Shown: positions 51,383 through 60,813, numbered from the stretch's first letter. The stretch: DNA of 64,000 nucleotides from Variovorax sp. IB41 (GCF_016405905.1 NZ_JAEFCB010000007.1:225588-289587), one strand, 5' to 3'. The notes: generated from the letters alone by a model not told the origin. Numbers and translations: made by a program.

Positions 51383-52021
51383 TCAGGCGCTGCGCTTGAA
51401 CATGAACAGGAACGCGCCCATCGCCATCAGCACGCCGCCGAAGACGCGGTTCTGCGCGCGCCGCGCGCGCACCGAGCGCAGCACGCCCTGCAGCCGCGCG
51501 GCCAGCCAGGCGTAGCCGTGCATCACGGTCACGTCGACCATCACCGTCGTGGCCAGCAGCACCAGCAGCTGCAGCCACAGCGGCCGCGTCGGCTGGATGA
51601 ACTGCGGCAGCACGGCCGCCATGAAGACGATGCCCTTGGGATTGGTCACGTTGGTGAGAAAGCCGCGCAGCACGCGCTGGCGTGCCGTGAGGTCCGGCTC
51701 GCCGACGGATTGCGCCGCGTCGCCGGCGACCTTCGCGACCGGCGCGCGCCACTGTCGCCAGCCCAGCCACAGCAGGTAGCACGCGCCGACCACCTTGATC
51801 ACCGTGAACGCGGTCGCCGAGGCGGTGAGCACCGCGCCCACGCCGAGCCCCGCCACCAGCAGGATCACCGCGAGCCCCAACTGCAGGCCGACGATGGTCG
51901 CCGTGGTGCGCCGAACGCCGTAGGAGAGGCCATGGCTCATGCTGAGCACCGCGCCCGAACCGGGCGACACCGCGATGACGCAACTGGCCACCAGAAATGC
52001 AAGCCAGACATGCAGGTCCAC
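51383..52021 (-). CDS. LysE/RhtB family amino-acid exporter
   Basis: A 212-residue, six-span exporter. The family signature is SPGSGAVLSMSHGLSYG near residues 20-36, with FLTNVTNPKGIVFMAAVLPQF in the middle (pieces FLTNVTNPKG and IVFMAAVLPQF). The start is a GTG at 52021 with AGGAG five bases upstream. Substrate is probably an amino acid, unspecified. Confidence 0.9.
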   Translation of the reverse strand: MDLHVWLAFLVASCVIAVSPGSGAVLSMSHGLSYGVRRTTATIVGLQLGLAVILLVAGLGVGAVLTASATAFTVIKVVGACYLLWLGWRQWRAPVAKVAGDAAQSVGEPDLTARQRVLRGFLTNVTNPKGIVFMAAVLPQFIQPTRPLWLQLLVLLATTVMVDVTVMHGYAWLAARLQGVLRSVRARRAQNRVFGGVLMAMGAFLFMFKRSA

Positions 52022-52050
52022 GAAAACTCCTGTGCGCGTGTGTTGTTGTT

Positions 52051-52971
52051 TCAGCCGGCCCGCTTGGTGCGGATGGCCTTCGATGCGCGCGAGTTCGGCT
52101 CGCGCCCGAGCGCCTGGCTGATGTAGACGCCCGCATCGATCAGCCTGTCCAGGTCGATGCCGGTCTCGATGCCCATGCCGTGCAGCATGTAGACGACGTC
52201 CTCGGTCGCGACGTTGCCCGTCGCGCCCTTGGCGTAGGGGCAGCCGCCCAGGCCCGCCGAGGACGACTGGAAGTTCCACACGCCCATCTCGAGCGCCGCC
52301 AGCGTGTTGACCAGCGCCTGCCCATAGGTGTCGTGGAAGTGGCCCGAAATGGCATCGACATCGAAGTGCGCGAGCGTGGCCTCCATCGCTGCCTGCACCT
52401 TGCGCGGCGTGCCCACGCCGATGGTGTCGGCCACGTCCACGCGCTGCACGCCGATGCCCTTCATCAGCTGCGCGAGGTAGCCGACCTTGGCCGGCGCGAT
52501 CTCGCCTTCATAGGGGCAACCCACGGTGCACGACATCGCGCCGCGCACGTGAATGCCCTTCTCGCGCGCCGCTTCGACCACGGGCGCGAAGCGCTCGATG
52601 CTCTCGGCGATCGAGCAGTTGATGTTCTTCTGGCTGAAGGCCTCGCTCGCGGCGCCGAACACCACGATCTCGTCGGGCCACTCCTCGCGCGGCGCGGCGA
52701 TGGCCGCCTCGAAGCCCTTCATGTTGGGTGTGAGCACCGAGTAGAGAACGCCCGGCTTGCGCGCGATGCCGTGCATCACCTCGGCGTTGTCGGCCATCTG
52801 CGGCACCCACTTGGGCGAGACGAAACTGGTGACTTCGATTTCCTTGAGTCCCGCATCCTGCAGGCGGTGCACGAGGCCGATCTTGATCTCGGCCGAGACG
52901 GGCTGCTTTTCGTTTTGCAGGCCGTCGCGCGGGCCGACGTCGACGAGCTGGACGCGGGTGGGGAGTTTCAT
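52051..52971 (-). CDS. mvaB: Hydroxymethylglutaryl-CoA lyase
   Basis: A 306-residue HMGL-like lyase cleaving HMG-CoA to acetyl-CoA and acetoacetate. The N-terminal VDVGPRDGLQNE binds metal, and the signature loop GLGGCPYAKGATGNVATEDV carries the catalytic cysteine. Length is typical. Start at 52971; a longer frame upstream is non-coding. It ends leucine or terpene catabolism in the family, but relatives act on similar branched hydroxyacyl-CoAs. It lies near a CoA-transferase/lyase operon with which it may cooperate. Confidence 0.92.
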   Translation of the reverse strand: MKLPTRVQLVDVGPRDGLQNEKQPVSAEIKIGLVHRLQDAGLKEIEVTSFVSPKWVPQMADNAEVMHGIARKPGVLYSVLTPNMKGFEAAIAAPREEWPDEIVVFGAASEAFSQKNINCSIAESIERFAPVVEAAREKGIHVRGAMSCTVGCPYEGEIAPAKVGYLAQLMKGIGVQRVDVADTIGVGTPRKVQAAMEATLAHFDVDAISGHFHDTYGQALVNTLAALEMGVWNFQSSSAGLGGCPYAKGATGNVATEDVVYMLHGMGIETGIDLDRLIDAGVYISQALGREPNSRASKAIRTKRAG

Positions 52972-53116
52972 GGGATGTCTCTGGTGTCGCGGGAGGAGCG
53001 GGAGGATGAAAAAGCCGTCTTCGATTGTCGGACACATGGGAAGGCCCTGCCTGGTACAGAGCTCGCGGAAGGTAGCAATGCGCGCCAGAGCGGTTGCAAA
53101 TGGTGCCAGCCCGCGC

Positions 53117-54034
53117 TCATCGCTCGGGTTTCGGGTCCGCCCGCTCCAGCATGCTCGTGCGAAACGCCACCTTGCGCACGATGGCGGCGAAGGCGCGCGT
53201 GGGCGCCGATTCGCGCGCCTTGGGTGACCACAGCATGCCGGGCGTGCGCACCGGCGTCGGGCTCTCCAGCCGCACCGTGGCCAGACCCGAATTCGGCTGC
53301 ACCGCGTTGGCCGAGACGATGGCCGCGAGCTGCGTCTTTGCGACCAGCCCCATGATCGGCGCGAGCGTGTTGATCTCGGCCACCACCTGCGGCTCGGCGC
53401 CGCAGGAGCGAAAGCACTCGTCCAGCATCTGCCGCGTCGCAAAGCTCGCGGGCAGCATCACCATCGGCATCCTGTGCAGCTCCACCATGCGCACGCGCTT
53501 GCGGCGCGCGAGCGGATGGTTCTCGGCCACCACCAGCACCATCTCCTCGTTGTAGAGCGGCTCGAACTGCAGCGTGCCCGGCACGCCCGGCCGGTAGGCG
53601 ATGCCCAGGTCGAGCGTGCCCGCCTGCAGCCGCTCGGCGATCAGGTCGGCCGCGAGCTCGTCCACCATCACGCGCACCCGCGGATAGCGCTGCTGGAAGC
53701 CCGCGATGCAGTCCGGAATGAAGCCGAGGTTGAAGGTGTGGGTCGAGCCGATGCGCAGCTCGCCGGCCGCCGCCTGCGGGTCTTCGCGCAGCGCGCCCAG
53801 GCCCCGGTCGATCTCCTGCAGCGCGCGCGTGGCGTGGTGCAAAAAGGCTTCGCCGGCCTCGGTGAGCGCCACGCGCTTGCCGACGCGGTCGAAGAGCAGC
53901 GTGCCCAGCTCTTCTTCCAGCTGCTTGATCTGGTGCGACAGCGTCGACTGCGTCACATGCAGCCGCTCGGCCGCGCGGGTGAAGTTGAGCGAGCCGGCCA
54001 GCGCGCTGAAGTAGCGCAGGTGACGCAATTCCAT
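53117..54034 (-). CDS. LysR family transcriptional regulator
   Basis: A 305-residue LysR-type regulator: N-terminal winged helix (MELRHLRYFSALA, FTRAAERLHVTQSTLSHQI) and a periplasmic-binding-like effector domain (GELRIGSTHTFNLG, LDLGIAYRPG). It resembles the CynR/MetR-like branch. Divergent from the CoA-transferase operon 127 bases away, which is presumably its target; the inducer is likely a pathway acid. Confidence 0.94.
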   Translation of the reverse strand: MELRHLRYFSALAGSLNFTRAAERLHVTQSTLSHQIKQLEEELGTLLFDRVGKRVALTEAGEAFLHHATRALQEIDRGLGALREDPQAAAGELRIGSTHTFNLGFIPDCIAGFQQRYPRVRVMVDELAADLIAERLQAGTLDLGIAYRPGVPGTLQFEPLYNEEMVLVVAENHPLARRKRVRMVELHRMPMVMLPASFATRQMLDECFRSCGAEPQVVAEINTLAPIMGLVAKTQLAAIVSANAVQPNSGLATVRLESPTPVRTPGMLWSPKARESAPTRAFAAIVRKVAFRTSMLERADPKPER

Positions 54035-54057
54035 GGAAGTCCCCGGTCCGTCGAATG

Positions 54058-54072
54058 ATCGATGGCATCGAT
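54058..54072. promoter_or_regulatory. Candidate LysR binding site
   Basis: ATCGAT-GGC-ATCGAT at 54058-54072 is a near-perfect dyad located between the LysR gene and the CoA-transferase operon, closer to the regulator start, as usual for LysR recognition sites. Confidence 0.35.
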
Positions 54073-54160
54073 GGTATCCATGCGAATCCATCATTGTTAA
54101 AAATCGCCGCGCCTGCATAGAGTTCGCACCCAGTCACGAACACACACAGGAGACAACGCG

Positions 54161-55312
54161 GTGCACAAAGTCCTCAGCGGCATCAAGGTGCTGGAGCAAG
54201 GCACGTTCATCACCGGGCCGGCGGCGGGCATGTTCCTGGCCGACCTGGGCGCCGAGGTGGTGAAGCTGGAGCAGCCGGGCAGCGGCGATCCGTTCCGGTC
54301 GTTCCGCGGCGGCCTCTACAGCCCGCACTTCCAGACCTACAACCGCAACAAGCGCAGCATCACGCTCAACCCCAAGCTGCCCGAGGACGCGGCGGTGTTC
54401 GACGAACTGGTGAAGGAGTCGGACGTCTACATCCAGAACTTCCGCCCCGGCGCGGCCGAGCGGCTGGGCGCGGGCGAGGCGCGGCTGCGCGCGCTCAATC
54501 CGCGGCTGGTGTACTGCGCCATCAGCGGCTTCGGCCAGACCGGCCCGGCCGCCAACCGCCCCGCCTACGACACGGTGGCGCAGGCGGCCAGCGCCTTCCT
54601 CAAGCTGCTGGTGAACCCGGCCAACCCGCGCGTGGTGGGCCCGGCCGTGGCCGATGCGATGACCGGCTTCTACGCGGCCTATGGCGTGATGGGCGCGCTG
54701 GTGGAGCGCGGGCGCACCGGGCAGGGCCGCAAGGTGGAGGTGTCGATGCTGGAGGCGATGTGCCACTTCAACCTCGATGCGTTCACGCACTACTTTTCCG
54801 AGAACGAGATCATGGGTCCGTTCAGCCGGCCGAGCGTCTCGCAGTCGTACGTGCTGGAATGCGCCGACGGCCTGTGGATCGCGCTGCACATGTCTTCCCC
54901 CGAGAAGTTCTGGCAGGGCCTGGCCAACGCGATCGAGCGGCCGGACCTGTTCCAGGACCCGCGCTTCGCGACGCGCGAAGGCCGCATCGCGCACCAGACC
55001 GAGATGATCGCGCTGCTCGACGGCCTGTTCCGCGCGCGCACCCGCGCCGACTGGTGCGCCCGGCTGGAAGCCGAAGACGTGCCCCACGCCCCCATGTACG
55101 ACACCCGCGAAGCGATGCAGGACCCGCAGGCCCGCCACCTGCAGCTGGAGGTGAGCGCGCCGCACCCCGAGGGCGGCGAGTGGCGGACCATCCGCTCGCC
55201 CGTGAGCTTCGACGGCGAACGGCCGCTCGAGGTCACCGCGCCACCGCTCCTGGGCGCGGACAACGAGGCCATCGTCGAACCGATACGGCGGCGCCTTCGG
55301 CCGGCCGCCTGA
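54161..55312 (+). CDS. CaiB/BaiF (class III) CoA-transferase
   Basis: A 383-residue class III CoA-transferase that moves CoA between carboxylic acids. Features: VLEQGTFITGPAAGMFLADLGAEVVKLE start (pieces GTFITGPAAGMFLADLG, AEVVKLEQPG), NRNKRSITLNPK, the nucleophile aspartate probably Asp165 in VADAMTGFYAAYG, and VPHAPMYD near residue 310. The GTG at 54161 has AGGAGA upstream. It heads a five-gene operon and would activate the substrate acid for the later lyase. Confidence 0.92.
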   Translation: MHKVLSGIKVLEQGTFITGPAAGMFLADLGAEVVKLEQPGSGDPFRSFRGGLYSPHFQTYNRNKRSITLNPKLPEDAAVFDELVKESDVYIQNFRPGAAERLGAGEARLRALNPRLVYCAISGFGQTGPAANRPAYDTVAQAASAFLKLLVNPANPRVVGPAVADAMTGFYAAYGVMGALVERGRTGQGRKVEVSMLEAMCHFNLDAFTHYFSENEIMGPFSRPSVSQSYVLECADGLWIALHMSSPEKFWQGLANAIERPDLFQDPRFATREGRIAHQTEMIALLDGLFRARTRADWCARLEAEDVPHAPMYDTREAMQDPQARHLQLEVSAPHPEGGEWRTIRSPVSFDGERPLEVTAPPLLGADNEAIVEPIRRRLRPAA

Positions 55313-55370
55313 ACCCATCCCATCGATCCCATCCATCCCATCAACAAACAAGAAAAAGGAGACAAGCCCC

Positions 55371-56282
55371 ATGACCCCCTCGAACGAGAACGAGCTCACC
55401 CAGGCCGCGCTGCAGCGCCTGGAGGGCGCCACCGATCCGCGCTTCGCCGAGGTGATGCGCTCGCTCATCACGCACCTGCACGCCTTCATCCGCGAGGTCG
55501 ACCTGCAGCCCGGCGAATGGATGGCCGGCATCGAGTTCCTGACCGCCGTCGGCCAGGCTTGCGACGACAAGCGCCAGGAGTTCATCCTGCTGTCGGACAC
55601 GCTGGGCGCCTCGATGATGGTGGTGATGCTCGACCAGCTGCGCGCCGCCGCGCGCACAGGACAGGCAGGCCAGAGCAACAAGACGCTGCACGCGACCGAG
55701 ACCACCGAGGCCACGGTGCAGGGCCCCTACTACTGGGACGGCGCGCCCGACCTGCCGCTGGGCGCCGACATCGCGCCCGGCGTGCGCGGCGAGCCCGCCT
55801 TCTACAGCGGCCGCGTCACCGACACCCGCGGCCAGCCGCTGGCGAACGCGCTGCTCGACATCTGGTCGGGGGACGGCGAGGGCGTGTACGACATGCAGGT
55901 CGAAGGCGCGGGCATGGCGGCGCGCGCGCGCATCCGCACCGACGCCGAGGGCCGCTACTGGTTCTGGTCGATCAAGCCTTCGTACTACCCGGTGCCGGTC
56001 GACGGCCCGGTGGGCCGCATGCTCGCCGGCATGGGCCGCCACCCCAACCGGCCCGGCCACATCCACATGAAGGTGGCGGCCGAGGGGCACGTGCCGGTGA
56101 CCACGCACCTCTTCGTGGCGGGCAGCCCCTACATCGATTCGGACGCGGTGTTCGGCGTGCGGCCCAGCCTCGTCGTCGACTTCGAATCGCACCCGCCGGG
56201 CAAGGCGCCCGACGGCCGCGCGATCGAGCGGCCGTATTGGTCTGCGCACTACGACTTCCATCTCCAACCCGAGGCCGCCTGA
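55371..56282 (+). CDS. Intradiol ring-cleavage dioxygenase (catechol/hydroxyquinol type)
   Basis: A 303-residue non-haem Fe(III) dioxygenase with the N-terminal helical linker domain of catechol 1,2- and hydroxyquinol 1,2-dioxygenases. Iron ligands are visible: Tyr121 (GPYYWDGAP), Tyr206 (SYYPVPVDGPVG), His230 and His232 (RPGHIHMKV). It opens a catechol or hydroxyquinol ring between the hydroxyls. AGGAGA lies upstream of the ATG. The next gene begins 25 bases after its stop. Confidence 0.92.
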   Translation: MTPSNENELTQAALQRLEGATDPRFAEVMRSLITHLHAFIREVDLQPGEWMAGIEFLTAVGQACDDKRQEFILLSDTLGASMMVVMLDQLRAAARTGQAGQSNKTLHATETTEATVQGPYYWDGAPDLPLGADIAPGVRGEPAFYSGRVTDTRGQPLANALLDIWSGDGEGVYDMQVEGAGMAARARIRTDAEGRYWFWSIKPSYYPVPVDGPVGRMLAGMGRHPNRPGHIHMKVAAEGHVPVTTHLFVAGSPYIDSDAVFGVRPSLVVDFESHPPGKAPDGRAIERPYWSAHYDFHLQPEAA

Positions 56283-56307
56283 GTCTCGATCCACTGCGTA
56301 CGCTCTC

Positions 56308-57114
56308 ATGAAAATCGGCAAATCCACCGTCCCGCGCACCGCCATCTGCACATCGGACGAACACACCATCGTCGTTCGCGGCCAGGACCTGTGCCGCGAC
56401 CTGATCGGCAAGCTCTCCTTCGCGGATTACTTCTTCCTGCTGCTCACCGGCAAAGAGCCCGACGCGGCCTGCAGCACCGTGCTCAACGCGACGCTGGTGG
56501 CGATCGCCGAGCATGGCCTCGTGCCCAGCGTGCAGGCCAGTCGCATGACCTTCGCCGCCGCGCCCGACGCGCTGCAGGGCGCGGTGGCCGCGGGCATTCT
56601 GGGTTGTGGCTCGGTGATCCTCGGCGCATCGGAAACTGCGGGGCGCCTGTTCGCCGACGTGGCGGCGCGCGTGGATGCCGGCGAGGCGCTCGACGACGTG
56701 GCCGCCGCCACGATCCGCGCGCTGAAGGAAAGCCGCCAGGCCATCCCCGGCTACGGCCATCCGCTGCACAAGGCGAACGATCCGCGCGTGGACCGGCTCA
56801 TCGAAGTGGCCGCCGAAGCCGGCGCCGACATGCGCTACGTGCGCATCGCGCAGGCGCTGGAGCGCGCGATTCCCGGCATCGTGGGCCGCGAGCTGCGCAT
56901 GAACGTCTCGGCCGCCATCCCGGCCGTGCTGCTGGGCGTGGGCTTTCCGGTGGCGTCGCTGCGCGGCGTGCCGATCCTCGCGCGCACCGCGGGGCTGATC
57001 GCGCATCTGGCCGAGGAGGCCGAGACGCCGAGCGGCTTCGCCCTCTCCTACCAGGCCACGCGCGAGCTGCAGTACGACGGCCAGCTGCCCGCGGGCTTCG
57101 GGAGCGCCGCATGA
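56308..57114 (+). CDS. Citryl-CoA lyase-like (short citrate synthase family)
   Basis: A 268-residue citrate synthase-family protein, far shorter than true citrate synthase (about 430) because it lacks the N-terminal part. The catalytic-histidine motif is GYGHPLHKANDPR (citrate synthase equivalent GFGHRVYKN-DPR). Short members of this family are annotated citryl-CoA lyase and split acyl-CoA adducts into acetyl-CoA and an oxoacid. Here it would act on a CoA ester made by the CaiB-type enzyme. Its stop overlaps the next Bug gene (ATGA). Confidence 0.85.
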   Translation: MKIGKSTVPRTAICTSDEHTIVVRGQDLCRDLIGKLSFADYFFLLLTGKEPDAACSTVLNATLVAIAEHGLVPSVQASRMTFAAAPDALQGAVAAGILGCGSVILGASETAGRLFADVAARVDAGEALDDVAAATIRALKESRQAIPGYGHPLHKANDPRVDRLIEVAAEAGADMRYVRIAQALERAIPGIVGRELRMNVSAAIPAVLLGVGFPVASLRGVPILARTAGLIAHLAEEAETPSGFALSYQATRELQYDGQLPAGFGSAA

Positions 57115-58064
57115 AGCGCCGGCTGCTGCTCGCCGGCACGCTGCTGGCCGCGGGCGCCGCGATGGCGCAAGCGCCGTCGCAGGGCTCGTCGCGTCCGCTG
57201 AAGATCGTGGTGCCCTTCGGCGCGGGCACGTCCACCGACATCGTCGGCCGCATCCTGGCCGATGCGCTGGGCCGCCAGCTCGGCGTGGCCGCGATCGTGG
57301 AGAACAAGCCCGGCGCGGGCGGCTCGATCGGCAGCGAGCAGGTCGCGCGCGCCAGCGACGGCCAGACGCTCCTGATGGGCACGGTCGGCACGCATGCGAT
57401 CAACCCCTCGCTCTACAAGCGCCTGGCCTACCAGCCGCTGCGCGACTTCGTGCCGCTGGGCTTCGCGGGCGCCACGCCCACGCTGCTGGTGGTGCCCGCC
57501 AACTCGCCCTGGAAAAGCGTGGCCGACCTGGCCGCTGCGACCGGCAACGTGAACTTCGCCTCGGCCGGCAACGGCACCTCGGGCCATCTCGCGGGAGAGC
57601 TTCTCAACGTGCGCCTCTCGAAGAACTTCATGCACGTGCCCTACCGCGACGGCGCGCAGGCCCTGACGGAGCTCATGGCCGGCAACGTGCAGTTCATGTT
57701 CTATCACCCGGCCGCGGTGATGCCGCAGGTGCGCGCGGGCAAGCTGCGCGCACTCGGTGCATCGGGCGCCAAGCGCAGCGCCGCGGCACCCGATGTGCCC
57801 ACGCTGATGGAACAGGGCGTGAAGGACTTCGACCTCGTCGCGTGGTTCATGTTGTATGCGCCCAGCAGCATGCCCGGCGCGCAGCGCGACCGGCTGCGCG
57901 AGGCCACGCGCCAGGTGCTGGCCCAGCCCGAGGTGCGCGAAAAACTCGCGCAGCAAGGCATCGAACACGCCGAGATGAACGCCGAACAGCTCGACGCCTT
58001 CGCGCGTGCGGAGATCGCCAAGTGGGGCGAGGCCGTGCGCCGCTCGGGCGCGCAGATCGACTGA
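57111..58064 (+). CDS. Bug (TctC) family solute-binding protein
   Basis: A 317-residue periplasmic binding protein, with a signal peptide ending GAAMAQA near residue 21. Motifs: KIVVPFGAGTSTDIVGRIL, NKPGAGGSIGSE, HVPYRDGAQALTEL and VPTLMEQG. Its start overlaps the citryl-CoA-lyase-like stop, so it is a genuine part of the operon and probably binds the pathway substrate. No TctAB partner is in view. Confidence 0.93.
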   Translation: MKRRLLLAGTLLAAGAAMAQAPSQGSSRPLKIVVPFGAGTSTDIVGRILADALGRQLGVAAIVENKPGAGGSIGSEQVARASDGQTLLMGTVGTHAINPSLYKRLAYQPLRDFVPLGFAGATPTLLVVPANSPWKSVADLAAATGNVNFASAGNGTSGHLAGELLNVRLSKNFMHVPYRDGAQALTELMAGNVQFMFYHPAAVMPQVRAGKLRALGASGAKRSAAAPDVPTLMEQGVKDFDLVAWFMLYAPSSMPGAQRDRLREATRQVLAQPEVREKLAQQGIEHAEMNAEQLDAFARAEIAKWGEAVRRSGAQID

Positions 58065-58198
58065 CGGCTCGCACCGCGCGAGCCCGCAAGCGCAAAGGAG
58101 TCCAGGCCCTCGACGGATCGGGAGGGCGAGAGACAAGAGCAAGGCCGCAGAGCCGATTCATGCAAACAAGCGGGCACGACCCGCGACAGGAGACATTC

Positions 58199-59176
58199 AT
58201 GCGTTCGACATTCAAATGGCTGACGGGCCCCTTCATCGGCCTTCTTCTCGGCCTCGCGTGCAGCTTCGCCTTCGCGCAGGGCGCGGCATGGCCCAGCAAG
58301 CCGATCCGCATCGTGGTGGGCTTCGCGCCCGGCACGCCGCCGGACATCTTCGCGCGGCTGTACGGCGAGTACATGGCGCGCCAGCTGGGCGTGCCGGTCG
58401 TCATCGACAACAAGCCGGGCACCGCCGGCAACCTGGCCTCCGACGCGGTGGCGAAGGCGCCGCCCGACGGCTACACCTTCCTCTACAACCTCTCGACGGC
58501 GTTCACGATCAACCCCTACATCTACGCCAAGCTGCCGTTCGATCCGCAGAAGGACCTGGTGCCGGTCGCCACCACGATGCGCCAGGGGCTGGTGCTGATC
58601 GCGAGCCCGAAATTCCCGGCCAAGTCGGTCAAGGAACTGGTGGCCGCCGCGAAGGCGAAGCCGGGCACGATCTCGCACGCCTCCTACGGCGCGGGCAGCC
58701 CCTCGCACCTGATCGTGGAGTGGCTGAAAGACGAGACCGGCACCGACATGCTGCACGTGCCCTACCGCGCGAGCCCGGTGGCCGACGTGGTGGGCGGGCA
58801 GGTCGACACGGTGATGGAGCCGATCGCCACCGGCTACCAGCTCATCAGCAGCGGCCGCGTGCAGGCCCTGGCCTATTCGGGCCCGACCCGCCACCCCGCG
58901 ATGCCCGACGTGCCCACGCTCTCCGAAGTGGTGCCCGGACTCGTGATGACCTCGTGGCACGGCCTCTGGGCGCCGGCCGCGACGCCCGTCGCGATACAGC
59001 AGCGCTTCAACGCCGTGATGATCGAGGCCAGCAAGGACCCTGACCTCGCCAAGCGCATCCGCGACCTGAACAGCGAGCCGCTCGGGCTCACACAGGCCGA
59101 GATGGCCGCGGCGGTGCGGCGCGATGCGGAGATCTACAGCCGCATCGTGAAGGCGAAGAACATCCGGGTGGATTGA
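58199..59176 (+). CDS. Bug (TctC) family solute-binding protein
   Basis: A 325-residue second Bug protein, with signal peptide to FAFAQ near residue 27. Motifs: WPSKPIRIVVGFAPGTPPDI, NKPGTAGNLASD, HVPYRASPVADVVGG and VPTLSEVVP. AGGAGA precedes the ATG at 58199. The gap of 134 bases from the first Bug gene is larger than between other operon members, so it may be expressed separately. It is clearly not a copy of the first: the two diverge throughout. Confidence 0.93.
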   Translation: MRSTFKWLTGPFIGLLLGLACSFAFAQGAAWPSKPIRIVVGFAPGTPPDIFARLYGEYMARQLGVPVVIDNKPGTAGNLASDAVAKAPPDGYTFLYNLSTAFTINPYIYAKLPFDPQKDLVPVATTMRQGLVLIASPKFPAKSVKELVAAAKAKPGTISHASYGAGSPSHLIVEWLKDETGTDMLHVPYRASPVADVVGGQVDTVMEPIATGYQLISSGRVQALAYSGPTRHPAMPDVPTLSEVVPGLVMTSWHGLWAPAATPVAIQQRFNAVMIEASKDPDLAKRIRDLNSEPLGLTQAEMAAAVRRDAEIYSRIVKAKNIRVD

Positions 59177-59197
59177 TGCGATGCGCTAGGGATATCT

Positions 59198-59895
59198 CAT
59201 CAAGCCGACGGACGGCCGCTCTGAACGTTGATCACGCATGCCGAATGAAGGAGCGCCAGCGATGAGCCAGATCAGTTTTCCGTTGAGCGACCCGGCGATG
59301 GAGGAGTCCTGTACGAGATCACCTCGCTGCGCATGTTCGCAGGCATGAGCATGGAGTCGATTCCCGACGAGACGGCGATCCTGAACATCCGCCATCTGCT
59401 GGAAGCCAGCGATCTGGCCGAGGACATCTTCAAGCAGGTCAACGCTCATCTGGCCAGGAAGGGGCTGCTTCTGAAGACGGGTTCCATCGTGGATGCCACG
59501 ATCATCGCGGCACCCAGTTCCATGACGAACGCGAGCGGCAAGCGAGACCCTGAGCTGCACCAGACCAAGAGGGGCAACCAGTGGCACTTCGGGATGAAGT
59601 CGCACATCGGTGTGGATGCGGATTCGGGGTTGGTGCACATGGTGACGACTACCGCGGCCAACGAGGCAGACGTCGAGAAGGTGGGCGACCTGCTGCACGA
59701 CAGAGAGGACGCGGTGTGGGCGGACTCGGGCTATCGCGGAGCGCAAAGCCGAGTGAAGCGCAGCGTGCAATGCACATTGCGTCTGCAGACGGCGTGAAGA
59801 GCCGCAGGGCTTTCAAACGCATGGCGGGATCGGCGAGGCGGCGCTGCATGCGCAACGACCGAATATGCGTGCTCGCCATCAAGCCAACTGAAGGC
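59198..59895. repeat. Imperfect direct repeats flanking the transposase remnant
   Basis: CATCAAGCC followed by a related ten bases occurs at 59198-59216 and at 59877-59895, in the same orientation and on either side of the decayed transposase gene. About 15 of 19 positions agree. They may be remains of the element's ends or of a duplicated target; the match is too short to decide. Confidence 0.3.
59262..59797 (+). pseudogene. Decayed IS5-type transposase
   Basis: Fragments of an IS5-family DDE transposase. A start piece MSQISFPLSDPAMEE is followed by a one-base loss, so that LYEITSLRMFAGMS resumes in another frame at about 59306. The N-terminal region of about 60-70 residues usual before SDPAMEE is deleted. 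The catalytic core continues with IVDATIIAAPSS, HQTKRGNQWHFGMKSHIGVD and TTAANEADVEK and stops after DSGYRGA, so the C-terminal third is lost. Not functional. No clear inverted terminal repeats remain. Confidence 0.85.
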
Positions 59896-59940
59896 TTTTT
59901 CAGACCGTCCCTAACCTCCATAAACGCTCGCTTCTGACCG

Positions 59941-60813
59941 TCAGCGCGACTCAAGCGCCACCGTCAGCAGCGCGTTGATCAACGGCCGATCCGTACGCAC
60001 GGACAGGCAGCAAATCGAGTAGCTGATCGAGAGCTCCTCGTCATCGATCAGTACCGCAGCGAGCCCTGGCAAGGGGATGAATTCGACCTGCGTGACGAAG
60101 CCAATACCCATACCGTTGGCCACAGCATGCAGGATGGCCTCACGGCTGTTGATTTCCATAACGCAGTTCATGCGCACACTTTTATGCTGGCAGGCGCGCT
60201 CAACGCGCTGACGAGTCTTCGATCCCGGCTCTCGAAGAATGAGCGACTCGTGCTCGATGTCCTGCGTCGAGATCGAGAGGCGCTGGGTCCATGGATGACC
60301 TGCAGGGACTACGGCGATGATCCGCTCGCTGCGAAAGGCGATGGTGTGCAAGCCCTGGACGGGCGGCGGCTCGACCATGATGCCGACATCGATGTCGAAG
60401 TCCTGGAGTCCGTGCAGGGTCGACTCCTCCGATCCAATGGATATCGTCAGTTCGAGCGATGGATGCGCGCGTTTGAAGTTGCGGATTAGTTCCAGAGCTA
60501 TTGGGGGAGACACCGCTCCAATGCGAATCAGCCCGGCTTCGAGTTTGTGTGCGCTCTGCAAGTACTGGATCGTCTCTTCCTCTTGGCCAAAAAGACCTTG
60601 AGTAATGCCATAGAGGCGCTCGCCTGCAGGGGTCAATCGAACGTTGCGCCCACCGCGAAGGAACAGCTCTACGTTGAAGCGCTCCTCCAGAGCCTTGACC
60701 TGATCGGTCACAGTGGGCTGGCCGATATGTAGGTAATGTGCTGCCGACGTGAATCCGCCCGTTTTGGCGACGGCGTGGAAGCACCGGATCCACTTGTAGT
60801 ACTGATGAAACAT
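59941..60813 (-). CDS. LysR family regulator of the phosphonate locus
   Basis: A 290-residue LysR-type regulator: MFHQYYKWIRCFHAVAKTGGFTSAA, then HIGQPTVTDQVKALEERF as recognition helix, and an effector domain with INSREAILHAVANGMGIGF. Divergent from an iron alcohol dehydrogenase, an organophosphate-type permease and phosphonoacetate hydrolase, it is the likely activator of phosphonate use. A LysR gene also accompanies the phnA locus known from Pseudomonas fluorescens 23F, as I recall it. Confidence 0.88.
   Translation of the reverse strand: MFHQYYKWIRCFHAVAKTGGFTSAAHYLHIGQPTVTDQVKALEERFNVELFLRGGRNVRLTPAGERLYGITQGLFGQEEETIQYLQSAHKLEAGLIRIGAVSPPIALELIRNFKRAHPSLELTISIGSEESTLHGLQDFDIDVGIMVEPPPVQGLHTIAFRSERIIAVVPAGHPWTQRLSISTQDIEHESLILREPGSKTRQRVERACQHKSVRMNCVMEINSREAILHAVANGMGIGFVTQVEFIPLPGLAAVLIDDEELSISYSICCLSVRTDRPLINALLTVALESR

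Noticed and set aside
59649..59954. Minus-strand frame of 101 residues over the transposase tail
   Set aside because: No domain. It runs through the decayed element and its repeat, so it is not a credible gene.
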